Assembly: GCA_950106755.1 (NCBI GenBank)
Contig: OX467090.1
Span: 19,879,092-19,943,091 of the forward strand
Source: Climacium dendroides
Taxonomy: Eukaryota > Streptophyta > Bryopsida > Hypnales > Climaciaceae
Direction: 5' to 3'
DNA: 64,000 nt
A program made the translations under genes and the position numbers. This document shows positions 32,861-44,932 of the stretch, in pieces (the stretch's first letter is position 1; the number at the start of each line of letters is the position of its first letter). The notes beneath the pieces are model-generated. The model made no database searches. It had not been told where the DNA came from and saw nothing but the letters and a program-made list of their open reading frames with translations.

Positions 32861-33274
32861 TAAGGTAGGTATATTCTAAAAGCACCCGTCCCTTTGAAAT
32901 GGCTCTTATAAAAAAAGCTATTGAATGGATATGATTTGGTCTTTAAATGGAACTCTTTTTCATATTGATTGAATCAAGAAAAAAAGCATTCTTTATTGCA
33001 AAAGCTAATCATTGGCCTTGGTTTCCTCAAATCTTTGTATTGCAAGTAGACGCATTTTGGGAGACCAAGGATTAAAAATAGATACGTACAAAAGATATCT
33101 TTGAGAATGCATAACTAATTTAAAAATGTGTCAAAAAATATGAAACCACTTGTGTTACATTCAGCATCTATTCTTCTTTCTTTGAAAAATGAGTTTAAAA
33201 TATTTATGTTCATGAAAAACTATGAAAAAGGTGGACTAGTCCTTAAATAGGTACTTTTAAAATATACTACCTTA
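32861..33274. mobile_element. TAAGGTAG-end MITE, 414 bp
   Basis: Left TAAGGTAGGTATATTCTAAAAG (22 bp, 32861-32882) pairs with 33254-33274 with one gap and one mismatch. It abuts the R2 copy. Sequence at 36377-36640 matches its interior in inverted orientation. Confidence 0.7.
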
Positions 33275-34871
33275 CTCCAACAATCAACATAGGCAACTCA
33301 AAATGCAACACTTATAATTGAACTAAAAAGGTTAAGAAAATCCTAGATATTGATTACACAATGTTTTGTCCTACATGTCACATGCTTGTGAGTTGGCAAA
33401 AGCAAAATGAAGAATAGAATTCAAAAGAGCTTCATTTTGGACCAAAAAAGAATTTGGTCCCTTGTGCTCTATTTTCCACTATTCTAAGGGAAAGAAACCC
33501 GAGTTTCCTCCCTCTAATGTCCACAATATTTGAATAAACTTGGTAGCAACTTTTGTTCTTCAAATATATTGAGTTTGCATTATAAGGTCAAATTTGGCAA
33601 TCTAATAAGGAAAATACACCTAAAATCAATACCTTCCTAAAAGCACCATCTACATTTTTTTTTGCCAAAAATGTACTACTACTATTCATGAGAGTCTAGT
33701 GTTGGTTTTAGAAACACCTATTCTCAACACTTTGAAAATTCATATTTTATACATAGAGTGTCCCAAAATTGCATTTTAAAAGAATCTAGAATCCCCTTTT
33801 GACTACCAACAAAATCCTATAAAACTCGCTTACACTCGAAAGTGTTTGTTGTTTTTTCAACAAGATAAAAAAAATCACTCATATTCATCTATTATATTTT
33901 CTACAACAACTTTCAATATCAACTTGGTGATTGTTTAATCCCTAAAGTACTAGGGGTAGTAAAATTGTGAAGATATATTATTATTATAAAATGTAATTTA
34001 GAATAATAATTTAATTATGGCTTTCAAACAATAGTTGCAAAATATGTTATATAGGTCATATTCATACAATTATATCAACTAGTATACAAACCAATGTTTT
34101 TCAATAAAATTTGAAGTCAAAAATTGAGAATTCCTTCTAAAATTGATTGTAGATTGAATGTTTGTTTTTTCTTTGAGTTCAAAATGTTCAATTCAAATCA
34201 TAGTCATTTTTGAAGATTTTTATTTTATTTTGTATTCAAGTCTTTTATGAAGAATCATTTTTTGAATCGACAAGGCTACTTTTTGAAGTTCGATGTAGTT
34301 TCAATAATCTACTACCAACCCAAGCTAAGAAAATTGATAGACTGTTATATAGTGTAGTGGTAAAGGTTCAATCATTAGGGATTTTGTAACTATATATTAT
34401 TCTCAGTGGGTTTTTTATATTGCAATTATTGTAATAACATTCATAAATAGTAAAAAAAATTATATATCACACACAAATATAAATCAATCACACAAGGATT
34501 TTTTATTTATAATTTTTTGGATGACAATTTATCATTCATGAGCCAAAACCTTCTTTTAGTTTGCTACAATGATCGTCATTTTGTCCTATTAATAACCAAA
34601 ATGAAGTCTCATTGCACACAAGTCACGACTGTTTAAATGAAAAGGCAAATTTATTAATTAATTTTTTATTGACTATCAAAGCTATGTAAATGAGCATCAA
34701 TAAAATCTTTCAAACCTATTTATTTTTTAAATAGAAGATCAAATCAAAATCACAAAAAACTTATACAACATTAGACCTACCCATATCTTCTATTGAATAT
34801 TAGAATATTTTCTAGCAAAGTCTTTAGAATAAACATGGCCGGCTCTTTTCAAGAAGTGAAGAGGACACGGA
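33275..34871. other. AT-rich intergenic DNA
   Basis: A possible degenerate member of the TTTAACC-CCTAAAG family lies at about 33945-34390 (TTTAATCCCTAAAGTAC to ATTAGGGATTTTG). No genes. Confidence 0.35.
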
Positions 34872-34880
34872 CAAATAGAG

Positions 34881-35148
34881 GCAGGACATTAAATCGTGCC
34901 AACTTAGGTGGGCCCTATTGAGGTGGATTTAACCTGGGGAAAACCCAGGAATTTTTTATTTGCCACAAATGATCTTTTTTGCAACTTCTGAATTCTTATT
35001 TGCAATCAGAGACCCCAAATTAGCTAGGTGAGGTCTACAATATACCCTAGACATGGCTCAAAATAGGGGGAATTTTTTTACTTTTATTCCTAGAACACAA
35101 AATTTACCTTGCTGGTGCCACCTAAGTTGGTATGATTTAACGTCCTGC
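34881..35148. mobile_element. Mutator-type MITE, 268 bp, 9-bp TSD
   Basis: Ends GCAGGACATTAAATCGTGCC and its imperfect complement (TATGATTTAACGTCCTGC), with inner pairing through CCAACTTAGGTGG. The 9-mer CAAATAGAG flanks both sides (34872-34880, 35149-35157), which is the duplication length of Mutator-like elements. Non-coding. Confidence 0.88.
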
Positions 35149-35157
35149 CAAATAGAG

Positions 35158-35660
35158 ACTCTTGGACTTGCTAAGCTATTTAAAAATCCTTTTGACCCTA
35201 CTGCACCTTTTGAAAAGCTTCTCTCCAAAAGCTGAAGAGACTATTCTCTCGAAAATAACAAACTATGAGTGGATCTTTGACCACTTGGCGAGACTCTTCA
35301 ATCCAAATGGCGGCACGCCAAACCACGCCTTGTTTGGCGCCCCTGTTCCGCGAGCCAGCCAGTTGTGGGGATGCTCCAAGCAATTGGACCGGTTCTTGGG
35401 TACCAAGGCTGATGCTTCCGATACAGATGTGCAGAACCACGACTCCGTCAGAACTCTGAAAAGAAGAGCCAAAGCTTGAATACTTCGAGGCAGGCAGGCA
35501 GCATCTTTCGTATCGCATGAATGAAAGTAGGAAACTCCTTGGAGAGGACCTCAGTCTCCGTGATTGTAAATCTGAAGGATGAAGTAATTACCACATTGGT
35601 GAACAAAGGGCGTTTCATTTGCCACTACACATCGTTCAGTTCGTTCAGTGCATCGCGTTA
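35158..35660. other. GC-rich island, possible gene fragment
   Basis: GC is clearly above the flanks, and overlapping frames are open on both strands: plus 35162-35479 (105 codons) and minus 35198-35518 and 35263-35472. None gives a domain I know. It could be a terminal exon or a captured or eroded gene piece. The Mutator-type MITE sits at its left edge. Confidence 0.35.
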
Positions 35661-36285
35661 GAATGTTTCACAAATTTCTTGCATTGGAAATCACTTTCAA
35701 TGCATCAGAAGATGAAAGACAAAAAAGAAGTAATGTTTTGGAAGGGCCCATTTCATCTTATTGAGGTGAATGGCCTGAACTTGGATTCAAATGTTTCACA
35801 AATTTCTTGCGATGGAAATCACTTTCAATGCATCAGAAGATGAAAGAAAAAAGTACCGTAATGATGTTCTGCAAGGGCCCATTTCATCTTATTGAGGTGA
35901 ATGGCCAGAACTCGGATTCAAATGCTTCACAAATTTCTTGCAATGGAAATTGCTTTCAATGATGAAAGAAAAAAGTAATGATGTTCTACAAAGTCCCATT
36001 TCATCTTATTGAGGTGAATGGCTTGAACTTGGATTCAAATGCTTCACAAATTTCTTGCAATGGAAATTGCTTTCAATGATGAAAGAAAAAAGTAATGATG
36101 TTCTACAAAGTCCCATTTCATCTTATTGAGGTGAATGGCTTGAACTTGGATTCAAATGTTTCACAAATTTCTTGCAATGGAAATCACTTTCAATGCATCA
36201 GAAGATGAAAGAAAAAAGTACCGTAATGATGTTCTGCAAGGGCCCATTTCATCTTATTGAGGTGAATGGCCAGAACTCGGATTCC
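35660..36285 (+). repeat. Minisatellite, five units of 117-131 bp
   Basis: Units begin near 35663, 35792, 35924, 36041 and 36158 with the phrase TTTCACAAATTTCTTGC and end GGTGAATGGC..GAAC. The two 117-bp units lack the CATCAGAAGATG segment of the others. The frame 35619-35843 lies over it and is not called. Confidence 0.9.
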
Positions 36286-37444
36286 GTCTGAATGCTACAA
36301 AATCATTACAGGCAGTATGGCACATGCCTAAATTCACCCAAAACAACAGAATCCTAGCTACTGTATATTAAGCAAGGTAGTGTGCTCTAAAAGCAACCAC
36401 TTGAGGTCTAGTCCACCTTTTTCATAGGTTTCCATGGACTAAAATATTTTTAGATCATTTATCAGAGAAAGAAAAATAGATGTGGAACCTAACACAAGTG
36501 GTTTTGTATTTTTCCAAGCACTACTAAATTACTTACAAATTTTCAGAGATTTGAGACATATTTATGACTATAGGTCTCCCAAAATGTATCCACTTGCGAC
36601 TTGCAAAAAGATGTGTGGAAATCGAAGACAATGATTGACTCTTGCAATAGAAAAATGATTTTTCCTCGATTCATTCAATTGCTAAAGTGGTCCATTAACC
36701 ACTAAAGGACCACGCATCCCCAAAGTGGATGTGTCTTGGTCAACCTCATTTGCAACTTTCAAAATAACTATTTTTGGAGTTTGATTTATTTAATCCCTAA
36801 ATGTCCTAGGCATGTTTAGAAATCCTATGAATTTGGTCTTAAATGAACAAAAAGTCAATATTTTGATAAGTTGTATAAACTTTTTTTGAATCGTAACCGT
36901 ACAAATTCAAACAAGACATATTAAAGATCATTAAGGAAAAGAAAACTCAACAATATCACTTATGAATTAAAAGATCATAATGTTTGATCATAAAGGTGTT
37001 AAAACTATGAATATCTTTCAACTCTCTTTTCACATGTCAAATCTAAAAAATTAGTCACCAAAAAAATATGAGGTTGAAGGGCCTAACATGTGTAACCCCA
37101 ATCAATTTATGGCTTTTCAAAATCTACTCTACAATTTTTTCAAGTGAATTTCTAATGTGTTTTTTTCTCCAAGCTCTAGTGTATTTGAGGCTCATTTCCA
37201 AGAGCCCTCAACACTACAAAAAGTCAAGATTGCAATGGACACCCTTGCACAAAATCTTGAATATATAAATCATAATGAGTCATTTTCAAATCAGATTTTT
37301 GATGCTAAAACTAGACTTCAAAAAGAATTTGTCAAAAATATAAACTATTAAAAATAGCAAACTAATTAGGTTTTATTTAACCTCAAAGTATTATTGACAC
37401 CAAAATTTGGTGCCTTGGACATTTAAAGGTTAAACTAAGAAAAT
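36286..37444. other. AT-rich DNA with repeat fragments
   Basis: 36377-36640 is an inverted match to the interior of the 32861-33274 element. At 36693 the sequence TTAACCACTAAAGGACC is a stray end of the TTTAACC-CCTAAAG family. The small ORFs at 37068-37351 are unassigned. Confidence 0.4.
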
Positions 37445-38532
37445 CACTAGAAGAAAAATGTGTCCACTACAACCGATTGAAATGCAATTACGTGTCCTAT
37501 GTAATTATCCTACAACTACAATCCTTTGTATTTGCACCAACTTTGACATAGTTATACTATAGTTGCAAAATACTTGCAAAGTAGTTGCAAAATGTCTTTA
37601 CTCTTATGAGAATGTAACAAAAGAGTTGATGTGAGGTATTTTACATCCAATATTCATCACAATTGTCAATGTAGACAATTTTACATTCTCCGATGTGTCC
37701 GATGTGTCTATCTACAATTGCATATAATTTGAATTCGATAGCAATTCAACTAGAGTACAACTAGACTACAACTACAATGCAACTAGATTGCAACTGAACT
37801 GCAACTATAGTGCAACTAGACTACAACTAGAGTGCAACTAGACTACAACTAGAGTGCAACTAGACTACAACTAGAGTGCAACTAAACTACAATTGCAACT
37901 ACTATTAAGTCTTTTATTAATTGTCCCGTATCAATTGTTAAGAATACCATTAGGTTGGACATATAAGAATTGTAAGTTATAGCATTCTTGTGTTATGAAT
38001 TTTGATAATGAAATTCTAATATTTATATATTTTGTAGATTTTTACACTTTGTAGATTTCTACAACTTATAGATTTCTATAATCTACAAAAATCTATAAAT
38101 ATTTAAAGTCTAAGATATTTCTAGATTTGGTGATCTAAACAAAAAGATAAATTTGAAATTTTGAATCTACAAATCTTTGAGGTTAAAATTTCAAAATCTA
38201 TAAGTCTATGAATTATAAAGAAGTCGTAAATAAGTCACAAACCAAGCACATTAGTTGCAAACCAATTGCACATCAATCGCAAATCAGTTGCATGCCAATC
38301 GCAAACAAGTTGCACACAAATAACTTTCACATAAGCAACCATGTCAAAAGAGTTCATTGACGAACTTTCAAGTATCCTATCAAATGAGAAACAACTTTGA
38401 ATTTTTTTGCAACTAGAGCAACTTGTCCATTGCAACTACGGACTCTAAATTGTCACCTAGTTGCAAACAGCCCATGCAACTACAAAACCAGTTGCAAGCA
38501 GTAGTTGTAGAATCGCTCGTTTTCTTCTAGTG
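37445..38532. mobile_element. Non-autonomous CACTA element, 1,088 bp, TSD AAT
   Basis: Ends CACTAGAAGAAAA and TTTTCTTCTAGTG, flanked by AAT (37442-37444, 38533-38535). The interior carries many copies of TTGCAA/GTTGCA, especially near both ends, as expected for subterminal transposase-binding repeats of CACTA elements, and an 11/22-bp array (CAACTAGACTACAACTAGAG) at 37744-37902. No transposase is present, so it depends on an element elsewhere. Confidence 0.9.
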
Positions 38533-39645
38533 AATAAAGCTTGACAAGTTTTATTTCTACTCCATTTAAATTTTTTGTAAATGTCAAAAATTGAAAGAGT
38601 CATTGCAATTTAAAGCCCCATAAGTTAGAATCCAAATAATACAATATGGTGTGTTTTTCATTCATTTTTAAAATTAAAAAAAAATTTAATCATAAAATTA
38701 TATTTTAATTCTTTCCTTCATTTATGGTAAAAATTATAGATTATTCTAATATATATTCTAATTGATATAATTTGATTTCCACCTTTAGCTTTAATAAATC
38801 ACAATAATTTGATTATTCCATTAAAATTATTGAAAAAAACAATAAAAATAGATAATGCAATTTTCCACTAGCAAAAAACATCAAAATTTTATACATCTAT
38901 TAAATAAAAGGATAAATTGGGTTTCATAATCAAATTTGACTTCCAAGTCTTTGTTGTAGTTGTTTTGGGTAAAATAATCAATTGAAAATTTTTCACACTA
39001 ATCTCCATTGCTACTTGTATTTCTTCAGAAAATTTCAAATTATTTGAATTGCTTTTGCTATTTTTACTTATTTATATTTAGTTTTTGCAACAAAAATGAT
39101 AACAATTATAATTTCTCACAAAATAAATTGAAATTTCTCACAATGATATAAAATTTACAATTGCAAGTAATAAAAAATATAAGATTTTTGTTTGAACACA
39201 ATTTAAAAGGCTAAATTTAGATCAAACATGAAGTTTGACCATTTTAGAATGGATCAAGTCCCTTAGGAATTAAGGATCACCTCATCTCCATTCCCTAGTT
39301 AATAATAGGGGCAATTTGAAGGAGATGGATAGTTTTAGAACATACTACCTTAATCAAGTTTATTAGAAACAAAAAGATTTTCATCCTAGTTTAGTGTTAG
39401 TACACAAAAACTCACAAATATTGCAAGAGAAGGAATTGAAAGTGTCAAAGTTGTTGTGGTTACCATAAGCCAATTCAACAAAATAGACATTGAAAATAGA
39501 CTTTAAAAAGTGCCAATGGAGTAAATTTCTGCCAAGTTAATGAAACTAGCAACAATTTTCACAAGCTAGTTTGTTCATTGAAGGCCAATAATTTTTGTCT
39601 TTCATTCATTTCAAGCTATTTGGCATGTGCAAAGCAGTTCTTTTG
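38533..39645. other. AT-rich intergenic DNA
   Basis: At 39338-39352 an orphan end (TTAGAACATACTACCTTA) of the TAAGGTAG family is visible. No genes. Confidence 0.35.
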
Positions 39646-40218
39646 TTTAACCCCTAAAGTCTCAAGGCCTTTTTTCCATCAAAATCCACTCAAAACTGTG
39701 ATTTCTATTGCAAAGAGCAAAAAACTTTAAAGATTGTTTTTTTTAACACATCTAACCATAAGATCTTGTATTACACTAGTATAAGAATGTGTAGAATTTT
39801 TTTTTTAAAATTTGAGCTTCTAGATTTGCATTTAAAGTGAAATCTAAGATTTTATTAAGAAGATGCTTAGATTGCCTAAAAACTAAGATTGTCCATAACT
39901 TTCTCATCACTAGTCCAAATGGAATGAATCAAAGCTTCAAATATAAATAAAAATATAATTTTTAAGAAAAAAAATTAAAATCTACAAAAAATTAACTTTT
40001 TGTGATTTTTTGGGGGCTGCGCCTTGAGTTTCTTTTTGGACTTATGGTGGCATAACTTTTGTTTCTAGGCACCAATCAAAATAAAAATTATATCCCCCAA
40101 AAGCTGATCTGATTTCCTATCTTAAAAAAAATTCAAAAAATTATGTCAAAAATTAAGATCACACAAGCCTGCAATCCCAAGAATCCCTTGTAAGGACTTT
40201 GAAACTTTAGTGGTTAAA
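39646..40218. mobile_element. MITE-like element of the TTTAACC-CCTAAAG family, 573 bp
   Basis: Ends TTTAACCCCTAAAGT and ACTTTAGTGGTTAAA. Interior closely matches 7014-7948 (TTCTCATCACTAGTCC block), minus about 360 bp. Non-coding. Confidence 0.7.
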
Positions 40219-40268
40219 ATCATTCATGTGATGTACAAAATGAAATTAACTTTGATTAAGCTTACTTT

Positions 40269-41010
40269 AACCCAGTAAGGACGGACCCATGACCGCTGAT
40301 TTCAAGCCTCATTCCGCATCACCCAATTTGCTAACATTTTGCAACTAAATATGAATGAAAAATTTTATATTCATTTTTAAGCTGAAATTACATGTCAGCT
40401 GCTTTACTTTACAAATTTTTAAGATTTTTTATGAAAAATTGATTATTTTGAGAATTTTTGAAGAAAAAGTGAAGAAAAATCACCACAAATAGAAAATTAT
40501 TTCAAAAAATAAAAAAAATTCACCATGTGTGTATACTACAGTAACAAACATTATGGTATAAACTCAATTTCCATGTCATTCTCTAATTAAAATTTAATTG
40601 ACATTTGAAAATACATCCAAAGTTCAAATTGCAATAAAATATTTAATATTAGGAATTTTTTCAAAATTCAAATTGGAGTAAAAACTAGAGAAGATGAACT
40701 TCATTTTGTTAGTTTGGCTCAAACTCAAAAAATATCATTGTTGTGGAGAAATTCCAGATTTAGAGCAAGGAGCAACAACTTCCCAAAATGCACTAAAATG
40801 GTATATTTTGTGATCCGTTTTTTCTACTAACTTCTCATTTAAATAAAGACAAACATTGGCAAGACTAAAAACTCAATTGGATAATCTTCATAACCCACCT
40901 TGAAGGGTCAATAATTTAAAAATGGATGAAAAAATGCTTCTGATCTCTGTACACCCCATTCTGTAGTCATCCAAACGCCACAAAATGGCGCTGGCAGCGT
41001 TACTGGGTTA
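40269..41010. mobile_element. R2 element, copy B, with inverted ends
   Basis: Begins TTTAACCCAGTAAGGACGG and ends GCGTTACTGGGTTAA, so TTAACCCAGTAA forms the inverted end. About 740 bp; the body matches 32219-32850. Non-coding. Confidence 0.65.
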
Positions 41011-42964
41011 ACCCAGGCTTGAGCAAGCTCTAGTTAGTGAAAGTGCATGTGGCAGTGCCAACCACTTCTTCTGAGTGTATAGATAGTATAGTAACAAACC
41101 ATTAAGAAAAAATGGAAACCATTCATGAATGGCATAAGGGGTGTATTTGTCCTTTCATCAATTGATGAAGAATATTTAAACAAAAATTTCAAAGGAATAA
41201 AAAAATCTTTATTTAAAGAACTTAAAAAAAATTTATTCAAAGAACAAGAACATAATTGTTTAAAAAAACACCCATGATAGTCATTATAAGCTCACCTTGA
41301 AGTTGTGTTCAAAGTTTGATTTTTGGAGTCTAGTGATTTAATTTTTACTAAAATTACTATGGAAAAATCTTTTCAAGATTTAGAACTTCAAGTTTCACAA
41401 AGCTAGAAACATTGTTTAGAAAAAAATCCATAGTTTTTTTAGAATTGTAGTAAAAAAGAATTAAGTATTTAAGTCTAGAATGCTTGGCAATGGCCATCTA
41501 GGATCCTTCTTAAGTCACCTACAACAATCAATTGAACAGAACCTTAGAAAACAAGTTTGATTTAGCCATTTTCAACTCAAAATTTAGTTAATAAACTATT
41601 AAGTAGGACAAAATAAAATAACAAAAATCCTGCAACAAAATGCATGTACATTGCTCTCACGTTTCAAAAAGGTAATTGTTTCAGAAGACTAATTCACCCA
41701 ATTTTAACATATACATAAGGATGTACATTAGAAGACATTTGGGGCCATTGGAAGACCATTTCAAGCCTATTCTTGATTCTATTCCCGCGGTAGTAAATGA
41801 ACGTGTCCAGTTGTCAGAAAAAAATAATAATAATAAAATTAAAATTTCTAAAATGCAAAAAAAAAGTTGATTTTTTTTTCCAGAAAACAACGTGGCACGG
41901 TCTTGACCATGTTAGATTGCGTAGCTAGCAGTGTTCCCACACAGTCAAGACAGTTTTCAAAGCTTGGGAACTTACAATCTTCTAGAAGCCCCAAATTTCT
42001 TCTAATGTGACACATGAGGCTTGGAGAGACTCAATGAAGAGGTCAACAACTCAAAAACAGTTCTAGCTAGTAGGATAATCTGTCAACAAAATGCTCTTAC
42101 ATTGTTCTCAAGTCACTAAAATAGCATGTTGTTTCACAAGATGCAAATTCAATGCATAGATTTAAGAGATTGCAAAATTTAAAGAAGAGGAGAAGGTGAA
42201 ACTTAGAAAGTAGAGGATAATTTCTAAAGACAAGAGCTAAAACTTTAAGATTGCTACCACTTTAGGATGATTGTGTTGGGAGCACAAAACCCTAACCAAG
42301 ATTATAAAACATTTCAAAGCAACCAAAATGTTTTTGATACCCAAACTAATTACCATGGAGCGAATCCAAGGTTGAGGATTATTAACCACCATAGAGTTGT
42401 AACTATGAGAAGTAAGAAGATTATTAGGCATATAAAAGTTGCCCAAATGCCACAAATTTCAACAACACAAAAATCTTTGCAATTTTCCTAATCTCTACAT
42501 GATGTGTGAAAGATCTCAACATTTTCTTCTTTCAAGAATTTGAAGCATGAATAATAGATAAAGACAAGAAGAAGGATAACTTACACTTTTATTATACCAA
42601 TGCTATCATTTTGGGACTTTATTCATAATTTGACTACTAAACAAGAAATCAAAGTATACAAAAAAAAATGTATGTACTACTCTTTTATTGTACTGCTAAA
42701 TGAATGTATGTACTACTCTTCGCCTTTAAGAAGAAACAAAGGTGTGGGTAATAAATACCCTCATTGCACCCTAAAAGATGGCACAAGCTCCCCAACTTCA
42801 TGAAGAGAAAAAGACACCTCCTGCCAATGAGGGAAAGTCATCCCTTGAGTAAGAGAGACAATTCAATGAAACCCTAATTTCTCAGTAGCCAAGATCATCT
42901 CTCAATGTGGTGCTGAAATCAACGGCAGAGATTAGTAATGATTGTTTGTGAGCACTTTATCTCC
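41011..42964. other. AT-rich intergenic DNA
   Basis: The small ORFs at 41034-42803 are unassigned and not supported. A weak direct similarity exists between 41630-41690 and 42080-42135. Nothing else recognised. Confidence 0.3.
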
Positions 42965-44932
42965 TTTAATCCCTAAAGGTTTTGGACTATGTTTTCACCA
43001 AAATGCTTCAAAAGTGTCATTTCTAGCACAAGTACCACATTTTAGAAAAATAAATAAATTTGGACACATGTAACCATAGGATCTTGTAGAATGATAGTTT
43101 GAAATGATGTGGAAAAAGTTTCAGAAATTTTCAATATGTAGATTGCAAGATATTAACGTTTAAAGTGACAAAAATCCTTTTTGGGGCCTTACAAAAACCC
43201 AGACACTTCACTTCATAGATATTTTAAAGTGACAAAAATCCTTTTTTGGGCCTTGCAAAAACCTAGGCACTTCACTTCATAGATAACTCCTGCAAAATGG
43301 TGGTTAGTGATTACTCTTTGGATTCATTTGTCATGGCTAGTTGACTACATGCTTGAAAAACTTCAAATCATTTGGAATTGTACAACATATAGGATAAAAA
43401 TAGTAAGTAGAAAAAAATAGACAATGATTCAAAATACTAAATTGTTAACAATTTATTTATGGAATTTAAAAATGACACCAATTTTTGTAATGTTGTAATA
43501 AACACTTTACACCCAATGCTTTATTTTTTTCCAAAAAAATTGAAAATTGAGTTAAATAAAGGGCTTCAAAGTTTATTTTAGAATAGGAAATCCATGACTA
43601 TTCGCAAACTACTCACAAGCTAAAATTCCTCATAACTTTCATCTCATTAATCCAAATGGAATGATTCAAAGCCATCCATGTATACATAAATCAAGAGAAC
43701 CAATTTCAATTTTTTGTTTTTTTAAAAAGTGATTTTTAAAGAATTTTTTTGCTGCCTTAATTGCCTAGATTTTGCAAAAAACTACATATCATAAGTTTTG
43801 AACCATGAAGTGAAATGTTATGAAAATTTTGGGGCTTAAAAGTTACTCCTTGGGTCCATATTGTGTAAAAATTTTGAAGGGAAAAAAAATTCCATTCGTA
43901 GTAAGTTACCCAAAATTATTGTGTTGTCAAGTTATTTTAGACCTCTATTTCTATTTACTATTTTTAGTTTTTTAATTTTTTAGTTTTAAGATCTAAACCC
44001 CTAAACCCCTAAACCCCTAAATTGCATTTTTGACAACACAACAATTTTGGGAAGCTTACTATGAATGGAATTTTTTATTTCTTTCTTTGAAATTTTCACA
44101 CAACATGTGCCCAAAGAGTAGCTTCAAGGCCCAAAAATCTTTTTAAATTTTGACTACATGGTTAAAAAGTTATTGTATGATATGTGGTTTTCATTATTTG
44201 GTTTGCAACTAAAAAAATTCATAAAAAATCGCTTTTTTGAGAAATTAAAATTTGAAATTGGTTTTCTAGATTTATATACATGCAAAAAGATTTAAATCAT
44301 TCCATTTCAATTAATGAATTGAAAATGATGAGGATTTTTAGTTTGCAAGTAATTATAGAATCACTACTCTAAAATAAACTTTGAAGTCCTTTATTTAACT
44401 CAATTTTCAGTATTTTGGAAAAAAAGAAGCATTGGGAGTAGATTGTTTGTTTAAAATTACAACCATTGGGATTGGAATTTTTCAATTTTATAAATAAATT
44501 GTTAACAATTTAGTATTTTGAATCATTCTCTACTTCTTTCTACTTGCTATTTTTTTCTTATATGTTGTACAATTCCAAACGATTTGAAAATTTTCAATCA
44601 TGTAGCCAACTTGCCTTGAAATATCAATCCAAAGAGTAACCACCATTTGGGACACTTTTTCAAATAAATGTGATCTTGTAAGGTGCAGCTACCTAGTTTT
44701 TCAGAGGGCCTCCTGAACAATTTTTGTTACTTCAAATGCTAATATTTGGCAATCCACATTGTAGAAATTTTTGAAATTTTTTCCACATCCTCTCAAAGCA
44801 ATGTGCTACAAGATCCTATGGTTACATGTGTTGAAGAATAATTAAAAAAAAAAAAATTGGTACTTGTACTAGCAATAGCAATTTTAGAACATTTTTGCTG
44901 AAAACATAGTCAAAAATCTATAGGGGTTTAAA
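42965..44932. mobile_element. Foldback element, about 2 kb, with telomere-like repeat in the loop
   Basis: Left arm 42965-43930 is an imperfect reverse complement of right arm 44030-44932; the outer ends are TTTAATCCCTAAAGG and CTATAGGGGTTTAAA. The 99-bp loop holds three CTAAACCC-type units (43993-44021), resembling plant telomere repeat but with four C. A 64-bp tandem duplication (43161 and 43225) makes the left arm longer. The right arm equals the single-arm copy at 6102-7014, so the element looks like two units head to head. Non-coding. Confidence 0.85.

Noticed and set aside
37744..37902. CRISPR-like array
   Set aside because: The short repeats have no unique spacers and lie inside a CACTA element of a plant-like genome.
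43993..44021. Interstitial telomere
   Set aside because: Only three units with an extra C, at the junction of a foldback; they more likely derive from the element's own end sequence.
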